From NCBI GenBank assembly GCA_045805505.1, contig JBJMLA010000032.1:62001-126000 (forward strand): 64,000 nt of DNA. The letters run 5' to 3'. The stretch comes from BP-464 sp045805505. GTDB lineage: Bacteria > Actinomycetota > Thermoleophilia > Solirubrobacterales > Solirubrobacteraceae. The notes under the pieces were generated by a model. That model saw only the letters and a program-made list of their open reading frames with translations, had not been told where the DNA came from and did no database searches. Positions 6,128 through 15,127 of this stretch are shown piece after piece; positions within the stretch are counted from its first letter, which is position 1, and each line of letters begins with the position of its first letter. The translations under genes and the position numbers were made by a program.

Positions 6128-7857
6128 GCGCTCTGGCCGACTCCGCTCCTGTCGAGGCCGGCGCGCGGGCGCTGCGCGTGCTGATCATCGAGGACAACCC
6201 CGGCGACGCGATCCTCGTGCGCGAGATGCTCCGCGACGCCGACCCGCTCGGCTTCGAGCTCATCCACGCAGATCGCCTGGGCGTGGGCATCGACCATCTG
6301 CTGGCCGGCGAGGCCGACTGCGTGCTGCTCGACCTGTCGCTGCCCGACGCCGAGGGCCTCGACGCGCTCACGCAGGTGCAGAGCGTCTCGCTCGAGGTGC
6401 CGGTCATCGTCTTCAGCGGCCGCAGCGACGAGCGCATCGCCGTCCGCGCCGTCCAGGAGGGGGCGCAGGACTACCTCATCAAGGGCCAGGTCGACGGCCG
6501 GCTGCTGGCGCGCTCGATCAACTACGCCGTCGAGCGCAAGCGCGTCGAGGTCGAGCTCGCCCACCAGGCGCTGCACGACGCGCTCACGGGGCTGCCCAAC
6601 CGCGGACTGTTCCTCGACCGCCTGGCGCAGGCGCTGACCCGGCTGGGCCGCCACTCGGGCTCGCTCGCTGTCCTGTTCTGCGACCTCGACCGGTTCAAGG
6701 TGGTCAATGACTCGCTGGGCCACGGCGCCGGCGACATGCTGCTCGTCGACGTCGCGCGGCGCCTCGAGGGGCTCCTGCGCGCCGGGGACACCGCGGCGCG
6801 CTTCGGCGGCGACGAGTTCGTGATCCTGTGCGAGGACATCACGGGCGCCCATCAGGCGATCTCGGTCGCCGAGCGGGTCTCGAGCGCCCTGGCCGCGCCC
6901 TTCGTCCTCGGCGACGACGAGGCGTTCGTCCGCACGTCGATCGGCATCGCCATGGCCACCGGCCAGGAGTCGCGCCCCGAGGCGCTGCTGCGCGACGCCG
7001 ACGCCGCGATGTACCGCGCCAAGGAGAAGGGCGGCGGGGTCTATGAGGTCTTCGACGACGACATGCGCGCCCGCGCGGTCAAGCGCCTGGAGATCGAGAA
7101 CGCGCTCTACCGCGCGCACGAGCGCGGCGAGTTCCTCCTGCACTACCAGCCGCAGGTGTCGATGGCGACCGGCGCGGTGGCCGGGATGGAGGCCCTCGTG
7201 CGCTGGCGCCATCCCGAGCGCGGCCTGGTCACGCCGGGCGAGTTCATCGGGTCGGCCGAGGAGACCGGGCTGATCATCGAGATCGGCGAGTGGGCGCTGC
7301 GCGAGGCCTGCCGGCAGCTGGCTCGCTGGACGGCGGCCGGCCGCACGGGGCCGCCGCTGCGGATGTCGGTCAACCTGTCGGCGCGCCAGTGCGCGCATCC
7401 GGACCTGGTGACGATCGTCCAGACCGCGCTGCGCGAGAGCGGCGTGGATCCGCAGGCGATCTGCCTGGAGATCACCGAGACCGCGGTCATGGCCGACATG
7501 GAGGCCAGCGTGGGGGTGCTCGACCAGCTCCGGGCACTGGGCGTCTCGCTGGCCATCGACGACTTCGGCACCGGATGGTCCTCGCTGCGGGCGCTTCAGC
7601 GCTTCCCGGTCGACGAGGTCAAGATCGACAAGAGCTTCGTCGACGGCGTCGCCCGCGACCCCCAGGAGGCGGCGATCGTCGCCGCGGTCATCAGCCTCTC
7701 GCACGCACTGGGCCTCAGAACCGTCGCCGAGGGGGTCGAGAGCGTCGCGCAGGTTGACAGGCTCCGTACTCTTGGATGTGACGTTGCCCAAGGGTATTTC
7801 TTTTGGCGCCCTACCGCGCCTGAAGATCTCACCCAGCTGGTGTCAGAACCGGCATAA
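6124..7857 (+). CDS. Response regulator with GGDEF and EAL domains
   Basis: 577 residues in three domains. The receiver (about 15-135) has Asp70 in VLLDLSLPD and the acidic pair at the start (IEDN). The GGDEF domain (about 150-310) has an intact RFGGDEF at 228-232 and an RxxD inhibitory site (R219-D222). The EAL domain (about 325-570) has an intact EAL at 356-358 and DDFGTG. Both catalytic signatures are present, so it may make and degrade cyclic-di-GMP, with the balance set by phosphorylation. It is coupled to the upstream kinase by a four-base overlap. Output pathways are not encoded nearby, although the HD-GYP/GGDEF protein at 17168 adds to the same network. Confidence 0.92.
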   Translation: MSALADSAPVEAGARALRVLIIEDNPGDAILVREMLRDADPLGFELIHADRLGVGIDHLLAGEADCVLLDLSLPDAEGLDALTQVQSVSLEVPVIVFSGRSDERIAVRAVQEGAQDYLIKGQVDGRLLARSINYAVERKRVEVELAHQALHDALTGLPNRGLFLDRLAQALTRLGRHSGSLAVLFCDLDRFKVVNDSLGHGAGDMLLVDVARRLEGLLRAGDTAARFGGDEFVILCEDITGAHQAISVAERVSSALAAPFVLGDDEAFVRTSIGIAMATGQESRPEALLRDADAAMYRAKEKGGGVYEVFDDDMRARAVKRLEIENALYRAHERGEFLLHYQPQVSMATGAVAGMEALVRWRHPERGLVTPGEFIGSAEETGLIIEIGEWALREACRQLARWTAAGRTGPPLRMSVNLSARQCAHPDLVTIVQTALRESGVDPQAICLEITETAVMADMEASVGVLDQLRALGVSLAIDDFGTGWSSLRALQRFPVDEVKIDKSFVDGVARDPQEAAIVAAVISLSHALGLRTVAEGVESVAQVDRLRTLGCDVAQGYFFWRPTAPEDLTQLVSEPA

Positions 7858-7935
7858 CGGGAACGACTCGCAGGTCACCCGTAACTTCCGCGTCGTCGCG
7901 GCGTTATTGGTCTGGTTTCCACACGTCTGAGAAGG

Positions 7936-7964
7936 TTGCGTCCGCAACGACGATGTGGCATAAT
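7936..7964 (+). promoter_or_regulatory. Sigma-70-type promoter of the sigma factor gene
   Basis: TTGCGT at 7936-7941 and CATAAT at 7959-7964 are separated by 17 bases, the ideal spacing, in an AT-richer stretch just upstream of the sigma gene. A perfect 6-bp inverted repeat (CCGACT/AGTCGG at 7966-7982, 5-base loop) immediately follows the -10 and would overlap the transcription start. It could be an operator or a 5'-end hairpin. Confidence 0.6.
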
Positions 7965-8000
7965 ACCGACTAGATAAGTCGGAATCTGAAGGAGAAAACG

Positions 8001-8846
8001 TTGGCGCTGGACCCCATCACGATCACTTACGCCGATCCGCTGGACGATTTGCTGCGTCGCGCTTCGCGCTACCCGCTGCTCCGTCCGAGCGAGGAGGTCG
8101 AGCTCGCCAAGCGCATCGAGAAGGGTGACCTCTCCGCGAAGGAGCGGCTCATCAACTCGAACCTCCGCCTGGTGGTTCACGTTGCCCGCAAGTACCAGGG
8201 CCAGGGACTCGCCATGGGCGATCTGGTTCAGGAGGGCATGCTGGGCCTGATTCGCGCCGCCGAGAAGTTCGACTGGCGCAAGGGCTTCCGGTTCTCCACG
8301 TACGCAACGATCTGGATCCGCCAGGCGCTTCAGCGCGGCCTCGACAACACGGGCCGCACGATCCGCCTTCCCGCGAACGTCGCACAGCGCGCCCGCAAGC
8401 TCGCCCGCATCGAGCGTGAGCTCACGGTCAAGCTCGAGCAGGAGCCGACCCTCGACCAGCTGGCCGAGGCAACCGGGTTCGAGCTCGACGAGGTCGAGCG
8501 GCTGCGCGGCTACGAGCGTGCGCTCGCGTCCCTGGACGCCGGCGTGGGCGAGGACGGGGAGACGCCCCTGGGCGCCCTGATCCCGGTCGAGGACGCGGAC
8601 GTCGAGACCGATGTCATGAAGTCTGACCACGCCCGCCGCGTGCGCCGGTTCCTGGAGCAGCTGCCGACCACCGAGATGAAGGTCGTCAACCTGCGCTACG
8701 GCACCGGTGGCGAGGGCGAGCACACCGTCGAGCAGGCCGCCCGCAAGCTGGGCATGACGGTGTCGGAGACGCGCAAGGCCGAGGCCAAGGCGCTCGAGCG
8801 CCTGCAGGGTGAGCCTGAGCTCGCCGCACTGCGCGACGCGGCCTAG
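8001..8846 (+). CDS. RNA polymerase sigma-70 family factor
   Basis: 281 residues with region 2 (about 49-118), region 3 (about 125-200) and region 4 (about 205-270). The -10-recognition segment WRKGFRFSTYATIWIRQAL is close to the housekeeping consensus. The -35-recognition helix-turn-helix (about 242-266) reads GMTVSETRKAEAKAL where housekeeping factors have ReRVRQIE, so -35 specificity may differ. The protein lacks the long N-terminal region 1.1 of RpoD, so it is a group 2/3-like alternative factor. Translation starts at TTG 8001, eight bases downstream of GGAG; no ATG is available nearby. It is flanked by its own promoter and a strong hairpin terminator, and so is monocistronic. Confidence 0.9.
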   Translation: MALDPITITYADPLDDLLRRASRYPLLRPSEEVELAKRIEKGDLSAKERLINSNLRLVVHVARKYQGQGLAMGDLVQEGMLGLIRAAEKFDWRKGFRFSTYATIWIRQALQRGLDNTGRTIRLPANVAQRARKLARIERELTVKLEQEPTLDQLAEATGFELDEVERLRGYERALASLDAGVGEDGETPLGALIPVEDADVETDVMKSDHARRVRRFLEQLPTTEMKVVNLRYGTGGEGEHTVEQAARKLGMTVSETRKAEAKALERLQGEPELAALRDAA

Positions 8847-8867
8847 CCCGCCTCACCACAAGCATTG

Positions 8868-8895
8868 CGAAGGGCCCGCTCCGGCGGGCCCTTCG
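8868..8895. terminator. Bidirectional hairpin terminator
   Basis: A perfect 12-bp stem (CGAAGGGCCCGC/GCGGGCCCTTCG) with a TCCG loop lies between two convergent genes (sigma factor and phosphoesterase). The tail CGTTTC is only weakly T-rich. The right arm and tail match those of the hairpin at 13402. Confidence 0.85.
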
Positions 8896-8900
8896 TCGTT

Positions 8901-9569
8901 TCAGGGCCGTGCGGCCCGGATGCGCTCGGCGAACATCGCTCCGGCGACCTCGCCGGCGCGCTGCGCCGCTGCCTCGTGGTCGTAGGCCACACGGCGCAGC
9001 TCGACCCCGCTGTGGGCGATCAGGGCGTAGGCGGCGCGGTGGTCGCCGTCCAGTGGCATCCCGACGCTGCCGGGGTTGACGAGCTCGATGCCCTCGCCGC
9101 GGGATCGCGTGAACTGCACATGCGTGTGGCCGAACACGACGCGCCCGGTGCGGATGCCGTCAAGCAGCCGGTCCTCGCCCGGCTGCTCCTCGACGCCGAA
9201 GGACTCCATGTCGTTGAGCGGCGAGGCGTGGCAGAACAGGCCCTCGGCGAACGTCAATCGCTCGCGCAGTCGCGCGAGCCAGGCCACGTGCTTGTCGCCG
9301 AGCGCGGCGCGCGTCGCGACCAGTGCCGGGCGCTGCGGCGCGTCGGCGGGCACATCCGAGTCGTCGGCCAGCCAGCGCTCGGTGTTGCCCCGGATCCACA
9401 CGGCGTCTTCGAGTTGTTGGAGCCGCTCGACGGTCTCGCGCGGCCAGCCGCCGAACGCGGCGTAGTCGCCGCCTAGCAACCAGCGGTCGGCGCCGGCGGC
9501 GCGGGCGTCGGCGATGACGGCCTCCAGCGCGGGGAGGTTGCCGTGGACGTCGTAGATCAGGGCTAGCAT
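8901..9569 (-). CDS. Calcineurin-like metallophosphoesterase
   Basis: 222 residues of the YfcE/MJ0936-like phosphodiesterase family. It shows the metal-ligand blocks in order: YDVHGN (D-x-H), GGDY, RGNTE (GN-E, altered from GNHD), a His in LFCHASP, and VFGHTHVQF (GHTH). Family enzymes hydrolyse phosphodiesters using two divalent metals; the substrate is not inferable. The ATG at 9569 lies seven bases from the GTG of the divergent acetyltransferase, so both transcripts must have very short or no leaders. The stop codon is just beyond the shared terminator. Confidence 0.85.
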   Translation of the reverse strand: MLALIYDVHGNLPALEAVIADARAAGADRWLLGGDYAAFGGWPRETVERLQQLEDAVWIRGNTERWLADDSDVPADAPQRPALVATRAALGDKHVAWLARLRERLTFAEGLFCHASPLNDMESFGVEEQPGEDRLLDGIRTGRVVFGHTHVQFTRSRGEGIELVNPGSVGMPLDGDHRAAYALIAHSGVELRRVAYDHEAAAQRAGEVAGAMFAERIRAARP

Positions 9570-9575
9570 CGCGGC

Positions 9576-10169
9576 GTGCTGGAGGTCGTCGGACCCACGT
9601 TGACGTTACGCCTCCCGGCGCTCGATGACGTTCCCGCGCTGTTCGCGCTGGCCGGCGATCCGGAGGTGACGCGCCGCTTCGCCTGGGGGCCGTACCGCTC
9701 CGAGGCCGAGCCGCGCGCGTGGGTGCAGGGCGCCGCGGCGCGCCGTGAGGCGGGAGAGGCGCTCGAGCTCGTCATCGCTCGCGACGGCGAGCCGCTCGGT
9801 GTCACGTCGCTGCTCGAGCTCTCCCGCCGCGATCGCCGGGCCACGACCGGCACGTGGCTGGGCCGTGCGCACTGGGGGACGGGGGCGAACGCGGAGAGCA
9901 AGGCGCTGCTCTTCGCCCTGGCCTTCGGACCGGTCGGCCTCGAGCGCCTGACGGCGTACGCCGACACCGGCCACGGCCGCTCGCAGCGCGCGCTCGAAAG
10001 CCTGGGCTTCGCCCGCGAGGGCGTCCTGCGGTCCTGGCACCGCCACCCCGACGGGCCGCACGACCTCGTCGTCTACGGCCTGCTCAAGAGCGAGTGGCGC
10101 AGCGACGTCCCGGTCGAGATCCGGGGCGCGCCTCCGGCCGCGTTCAGTTGCGGCGCGACTCCCAGCTGA
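9576..10169 (+). CDS. GNAT family N-acetyltransferase (RimJ/RimL type)
   Basis: A 197-residue GNAT protein. The N-terminal strand TLTLRLPALDDVPALFALAGDPEV is typical of RimJ/RimL-type acetyltransferases, the acetyl-CoA loop region includes WLGRAHWGTGANAESKALLF, and the C-terminal half has SQRALESLGFAREGVLRSW. It probably acetylates an N-terminal or small-molecule amine; the target is unknown. The start is GTG 9576, seven bases from the divergent phosphoesterase start. Its last 26 bases overlap the convergent ABC permease gene. Confidence 0.85.
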   Translation: MLEVVGPTLTLRLPALDDVPALFALAGDPEVTRRFAWGPYRSEAEPRAWVQGAAARREAGEALELVIARDGEPLGVTSLLELSRRDRRATTGTWLGRAHWGTGANAESKALLFALAFGPVGLERLTAYADTGHGRSQRALESLGFAREGVLRSWHRHPDGPHDLVVYGLLKSEWRSDVPVEIRGAPPAAFSCGATPS

Positions 10170-10885
10170 AGCCGCGGATCGCGAAGAAGAGACCGAACGC
10201 GGTCCACAGGCCGATGATGGCCAGGCCGGAGAGGTTGTCGGCGATCGAGTCGCCGGTCACCAGCGCCCCGCGCAGCCCGTCGATGATGTGGACGAGCGGC
10301 AGGGCCTGGGCGATGTCGCGCAGGAACGCGGGCATGTGGTCGACGTCGAAGAAGACGCTCGAGATGAAGATCGTCGGCAGGAAGACGATGTTCTGATACG
10401 CCGCGGCTGCGTCGAAGTTCGGGATGACGTGGGAGTAGGCAACGCCCAGCGAGGCCAGGCACAGGACGCCGGCGAGGCCGAAGACGATGAGCTCGAGCCA
10501 GTCCTTGGGCCAGCCGATGTGGAAGAACAGCTTGCCGGCGATGATCACGATGGCGATCTGCAGGCAGGCGTTGGTCACCGCGTTGGCGCCGATCGCGCCG
10601 AGATAGGAACCCGTCGGCAGCGGGGTTCCGCGCACCCGCTTGAGCACGCCCTCCTCGCGCAGGAACGTGATGTTCATGACCAGCGAGCTGAACGTCGTGG
10701 CCATGATGCTCAGGCCCGCGATGCCGGGGATCAGGATGTTGAGGTTGTCCTGATCGTTGCTGAAGATCGCGCCGAACAGGCACAGGAACAGCAGTGGCAG
10801 CACGAAGTTGAAGAACGCCGCCGTCGGGTTGCGCCAGAACATCTTGCGCTCGAGCCGGTACTGATGCCAGGCGAGCGTCGCGGAC

Positions 10886-10893
<8 letters not shown>
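10144..10893 (-). CDS. ABC-2 type transporter permease
   Basis: 249 residues with six hydrophobic segments and the ABC-2 membrane fold: a polar N-terminus (SATLAWHQYRLERKMFWRNP) and a first-helix FVLPLLFLCLFGAIF. The middle contains LKRVRGTPLPTGSYLGA, the coupling-helix region of drug or lipid exporters, and the end contains PLVHIIDGLRG. Together with the ATPase whose stop it overlaps by eight bases, it forms a two-gene exporter of the DrrAB/NodIJ type. The substrate cannot be inferred. It converges on the acetyltransferase gene with a 26-base overlap. Confidence 0.88.
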
Positions 10894-11743
<850 letters not shown>

Positions 11744-11764
11744 TTCCTTATTGTCGCAACCTGA

Positions 11765-12625
11765 GTGCGCAGTGCCTGCATCGACATCGGGTCGAACACG
11801 ACGCGCCTGCTGGTTGGCGAGCTGCGCGAAGGCGAGCTGCGCGAGGTGCTGGCCCAGCGTGTCTTCCTGCGATTGCGCGGAGAGCTGACCGCCGAGCAGG
11901 TCGCCCAGGTCGCTGCCATTGCCGGCGCGCAGGCCGCCGCCGCGCGCGCCGCGGGCGCCGCGGACGTGACGATCGTCGGCACCGCCGCCGTCCGCGCGTG
12001 TCCCAACGCGCCCGATCTCTGCGCCGCGGTCGAGGACGCCGCGGGCGCACCCGTCGGCGTCCTGTCCGGCGAGGACGAGGCGCGGTTCGCCTTTGTCGGC
12101 GCCACCTCGACGCTCGCTGCCGCGCTGCCCGGTCTGCTGTGCGTCGTCGACGTCGGAGGCGGCTCCACCGAGATCGTCTGCGGCACGGTGACCGACGGGG
12201 TCACGTGGGCCGTCTCGCGAGCGGCGGGGTCGGGCACGCTGACCGACGAGCACGTCCACCAGGACCCGCCTGGCCCGGAGGAGCTCGCCGCCCTCAAGGA
12301 AGCGGCGCGGACAGCGCTGGCAGACCTCGAGCCTCCGCGGGCGATCGCGGCGTTCGCCGTGGGCGGAAGCGCGACGTCACTGCGCCGGCTCGTCGGGCCG
12401 TCGCTTGACCGAGACGGCGTTGCGCAAGCGGTCGACGCGCTGTGCTGCGAACCCGTTGCCGAGGTCGCTCGTCGCTTCGACCTGCACCTCGAGCGGGCGC
12501 GCGTGCTGCCCGCCGGCATGCTTCTGCTCGACGCCGCGAGTGAGCTAATCGGCCTTCCCCTGAGCATCGCCGGCGGGGGTCTGCGAGAGGGTGTCGTCCT
12601 TGAGCGTTTACGCGCCCGGTCCTGA
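11765..12625 (+). CDS. Ppx/GppA phosphatase family protein, short form
   Basis: 286 residues of the actin-like ASKHA fold. It has the phosphate-1 loop DIGSNTTRLLVGEL, a central TAAVRACPNAPDL, and the phosphate-2 loop VVDVGGGSTEIV. It ends with the Ppx/GppA core and lacks the C-terminal HD domain present in the longer paralogue at 32948. Family enzymes hydrolyse terminal phosphates of polyphosphate or pppGpp. Short actinobacterial forms act as exopolyphosphatases, but the preference here is not determined. The start is GTG 11765, about 20 bases from the divergent ATPase start. Confidence 0.85.
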   Translation: MRSACIDIGSNTTRLLVGELREGELREVLAQRVFLRLRGELTAEQVAQVAAIAGAQAAAARAAGAADVTIVGTAAVRACPNAPDLCAAVEDAAGAPVGVLSGEDEARFAFVGATSTLAAALPGLLCVVDVGGGSTEIVCGTVTDGVTWAVSRAAGSGTLTDEHVHQDPPGPEELAALKEAARTALADLEPPRAIAAFAVGGSATSLRRLVGPSLDRDGVAQAVDALCCEPVAEVARRFDLHLERARVLPAGMLLLDAASELIGLPLSIAGGGLREGVVLERLRARS

Positions 12626-12739
12626 TGCACCGGAAAAAGATCATCTGAAACGGGGATAGGCGGCAGGGGTTCCTCCGGGTTACGGTGCGTTCGTTCGGCT
12701 GAGAGGCGCGAACGGTCCCCCCATCCAGAGGAGAGAAAT

Positions 12740-13381
12740 ATGCGGAAGCTCACGCTTCCCCTGCTGGCCGCAGTTGCGATGTTCGCGGTCAGCGCCCCTG
12801 TTGCATCCGCCAAGCCCGTCAAGGCCCACACCTCGGCGAGCCTCGGCTCCAAGCTGAGCCAGGTCAGCGGTGCCCTGAAGGGCCTCCAGAAGGCCCTCAA
12901 CCAGATGAAGGACATCAACTCGGGTCAGACTGGCGCCATCAACGGCGTCGACAACCGCGTCACCGCTGTTGTCGCCGGACTCGACTCGCTCGGCAAGAAG
13001 GTCGACGCCATCGTTGCCGTCGCGACTGACTCCCTGACCAAGCTGCAGGCCGGACTCGTGTCCCTCGCTGCTGCTGTCCAGGGCGCTGGCGTCGCTGGCC
13101 AGCTCGGTGCGGCCGGTACGGCTGCCCCCGGTGCGGCCAACACCGCCACACCGGCGGCCCTTCCGACTGGCACGGTTTATCGCCAGATCGTGCTGTCTAG
13201 CGCGTCCCTCGGGCCGCTTCCGGCTGGCACCCCGGTTGGTGCCCGGACGTACGTGAAGAACCCGGACGTTGCGGGTCTCTACTCAAACAGCTGGACCTGT
13301 GTTGGCGCTGGCGTTTCGAACGAGGTCTTCGCGGCCTCGGGTGGCGCTGCGTCGGTTTCCTGCACGGCGCACACGCCGTAA
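12740..13381 (+). CDS. Secreted coiled-coil protein of unknown function
   Basis: 213 residues. A Sec signal peptide (MRKLTLPLLAAVAMFAVSAPVASA) has a predicted AxA cleavage near residue 24. An Ala/Leu/Lys amphipathic region (about 33-105) looks coiled-coil, an Ala/Gly/Thr/Pro linker follows, and a C-terminal segment of about 70 residues contains two Cys that could pair. GAGGAGAG at 12728-12735 is a strong ribosome-binding site. Third-position bases look less GC-biased than in neighbours. It is followed by a hairpin terminator and is probably monocistronic. I recognise no family. Confidence 0.7.
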   Translation: MRKLTLPLLAAVAMFAVSAPVASAKPVKAHTSASLGSKLSQVSGALKGLQKALNQMKDINSGQTGAINGVDNRVTAVVAGLDSLGKKVDAIVAVATDSLTKLQAGLVSLAAAVQGAGVAGQLGAAGTAAPGAANTATPAALPTGTVYRQIVLSSASLGPLPAGTPVGARTYVKNPDVAGLYSNSWTCVGAGVSNEVFAASGGAASVSCTAHTP

Positions 13382-13401
13382 AGCTCCCTCTGGAGGAGAC
13401 G

Positions 13402-13429
13402 CGAAGGGCCGGCGCAAGCCGGCCCTTCG
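13402..13429. terminator. Bidirectional hairpin terminator
   Basis: A perfect 12-bp stem (CGAAGGGCCGGC/GCCGGCCCTTCG) with a GCAA tetraloop lies between the convergent secreted-protein genes. The right arm and tail (CCCTTCG, one base, CGTTTCAGGG) repeat those of the terminator at 8868. Confidence 0.85.
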
Positions 13430-13440
13430 ACGTTTCAGGG

Positions 13441-15021
13441 TCAGTTGACGCGAACTGAAACGGGCGGCGAAACGCTGTTCGCAAAGGGGAAGGTCCTGCG
13501 TCCGACGATGATGGCCCGGAACCGGTAGGTCAAGCTCTGATAGGTCACGCGGAAGCGGTGTCCGATCCGGGCACGACCCTCCTTGGTGATTGGCCGAGTC
13601 GCGAAGGTGCGCCACTGGTGTCCGATCCGGACTTGGAAGGCCACATCGGCAGAGCCAGCGGGTGCCTTGGCGCCCAGCAGGTAGGCGACGAGCATGAGCT
13701 TCTGCTTGTTCCTAAGCTGGGACCGGCTCGGCGCGAGCCGGAGAGGTGCACTCACAGTGAGCCTCAAAGCCCACGATCCAGATCCTGAGCGCACCACGAT
13801 CCGTCGGCTCGGGCCCGCGGGCAGGACCACTCGGAAGCGGCCGGCACCGTCGGAGCGACTCACGCCAATGCGTGTGAGCGCGGCGTCCGGAGTTGTGGGG
13901 GCTGCAAAGATCTCCAGGGGTTGATCAGCCGCAGGTTGGCCGGCTTCGGTGAGCAGCCGGCCGTGGAGGTCGCTCGTCCGTCCGAACCGCTGACGGATCT
14001 CACCGCGCTTGAAGTCGCGACCGGCGATCTTGAGCGCCCGGCCCCCGACTGAACCATCGATGGCTGCAGAGGAGTTCGGACTCGAGGCAGTGATACCCGC
14101 CCGGTTGGCCACGCGCACCAGCACCGCAGGAGACATTGTGCTGTTCACCTCCGTGGCGTCGCGAACGACGACGCTGACGGAATGCTCGCCATCGGAGAAC
14201 TGAGTCGTGTCCACGTCGAACCGGCCTAGCACTGATGATTTGCACGGAACCGCTGCGGTGAATGGCTTGCTGCAGGCGCCATCGTTGCCATCCACAACGT
14301 GAGCCTCACGCTCGACGCCGTCGACTACCAGCGCCGCGGTGAACACTCCGCCTCCTACGTCGTTCGCAGCGACGATTACAGAACGCATCCCTGATGCGGC
14401 CTCGTCGTCGAAGAGGGTTCCGGTCGGCTGCGCGTTGAGCGTTGGAGGCTGGTCGTCTCGAAGTGTGATGGAGATGCGATCGATACTCACAAGTGAAGCC
14501 CCCGGGACCGGTCCGTGGCACGGACTGGTTGCGCACGAGGATGCGACCACGAAGGATGTTCGAGCGGTCGGGATCTCTAAGTCGCGGGAAGCCGGACACG
14601 GAGATTGCAGGCCGCACGAATCAGTGAGGCTCGAGTCGGGTCCGCCCCTGAGGTAGAAAAAGCGATTCCCGTCGGCGTCTGGGGAGCTGATGTTCTGCGC
14701 GAGGCGCGTCAAAGTGACAGCAGCAATGGAGGTCCCGGTTGCGGCCTCATACGTCCAGCTGCCAACAGTCGTCGACGCCGGGACGTCGCCTTCGGGAAGG
14801 CTGATTCCCAAGCCACCGCCTTCCCCGCAGTGATTCGCGGTCACTGCTGCGCCGGTTGCACTCGCGGTGAATCCGTCGACGGACGCGGGCCTTCCGTCGG
14901 GGAAATGGCATGCGTACTGCACGTAAACAGCGTCGGCCGCGTGGGCCGGGCCAGCCGCGAGGAGCTGGATTGTCAATGCCAGCGCTGCGAGCGCGCAGCA
15001 CCGAAGGATGAGTCTCTTCAT
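13441..15021 (-). CDS. Large exported beta-rich protein of unknown function
   Basis: 526 residues with a signal peptide (MKRLILRCCALAALALTIQL, cleavage after AHA near residue 28). The mature part is beta-rich with several Cys pairs. A middle region (about 200-300) reads like an Ig-like fold (SDGEHSVSVVVRDATE), and the C-terminal third has repeats of carboxypeptidase-regulatory-like strands (GRFRVVLPAGPSR, FRVTYQSLTYRFRA). Proteins built this way are common in Solirubrobacter-like genomes and are thought to be cell-surface or matrix proteins. The start at 15021 fits the signal peptide; an ATG 24 bases upstream is less likely. Base composition appears less GC-rich than that of neighbours. Confidence 0.65.
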   Translation of the reverse strand: MKRLILRCCALAALALTIQLLAAGPAHAADAVYVQYACHFPDGRPASVDGFTASATGAAVTANHCGEGGGLGISLPEGDVPASTTVGSWTYEAATGTSIAAVTLTRLAQNISSPDADGNRFFYLRGGPDSSLTDSCGLQSPCPASRDLEIPTARTSFVVASSCATSPCHGPVPGASLVSIDRISITLRDDQPPTLNAQPTGTLFDDEAASGMRSVIVAANDVGGGVFTAALVVDGVEREAHVVDGNDGACSKPFTAAVPCKSSVLGRFDVDTTQFSDGEHSVSVVVRDATEVNSTMSPAVLVRVANRAGITASSPNSSAAIDGSVGGRALKIAGRDFKRGEIRQRFGRTSDLHGRLLTEAGQPAADQPLEIFAAPTTPDAALTRIGVSRSDGAGRFRVVLPAGPSRRIVVRSGSGSWALRLTVSAPLRLAPSRSQLRNKQKLMLVAYLLGAKAPAGSADVAFQVRIGHQWRTFATRPITKEGRARIGHRFRVTYQSLTYRFRAIIVGRRTFPFANSVSPPVSVRVN

Positions 15022-15127
15022 GCCCCCACTAGCCCCAGCCACCATGGATTCGCCCCTCCGACCCGCCCTTTGCCAACGGATCGAATGATGGCGCGGCCGA
15101 TACCGCTATGCGCCGGTCAGCGCGTCC

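Noticed and set aside
5824..7791. Long open frame of 655 codons antisense to the GGDEF-EAL gene
   Set aside because: It is a shadow frame created by high GC; its translation is Arg/Asp/Leu-rich with no domain, and the sense strand has a clear three-domain protein.
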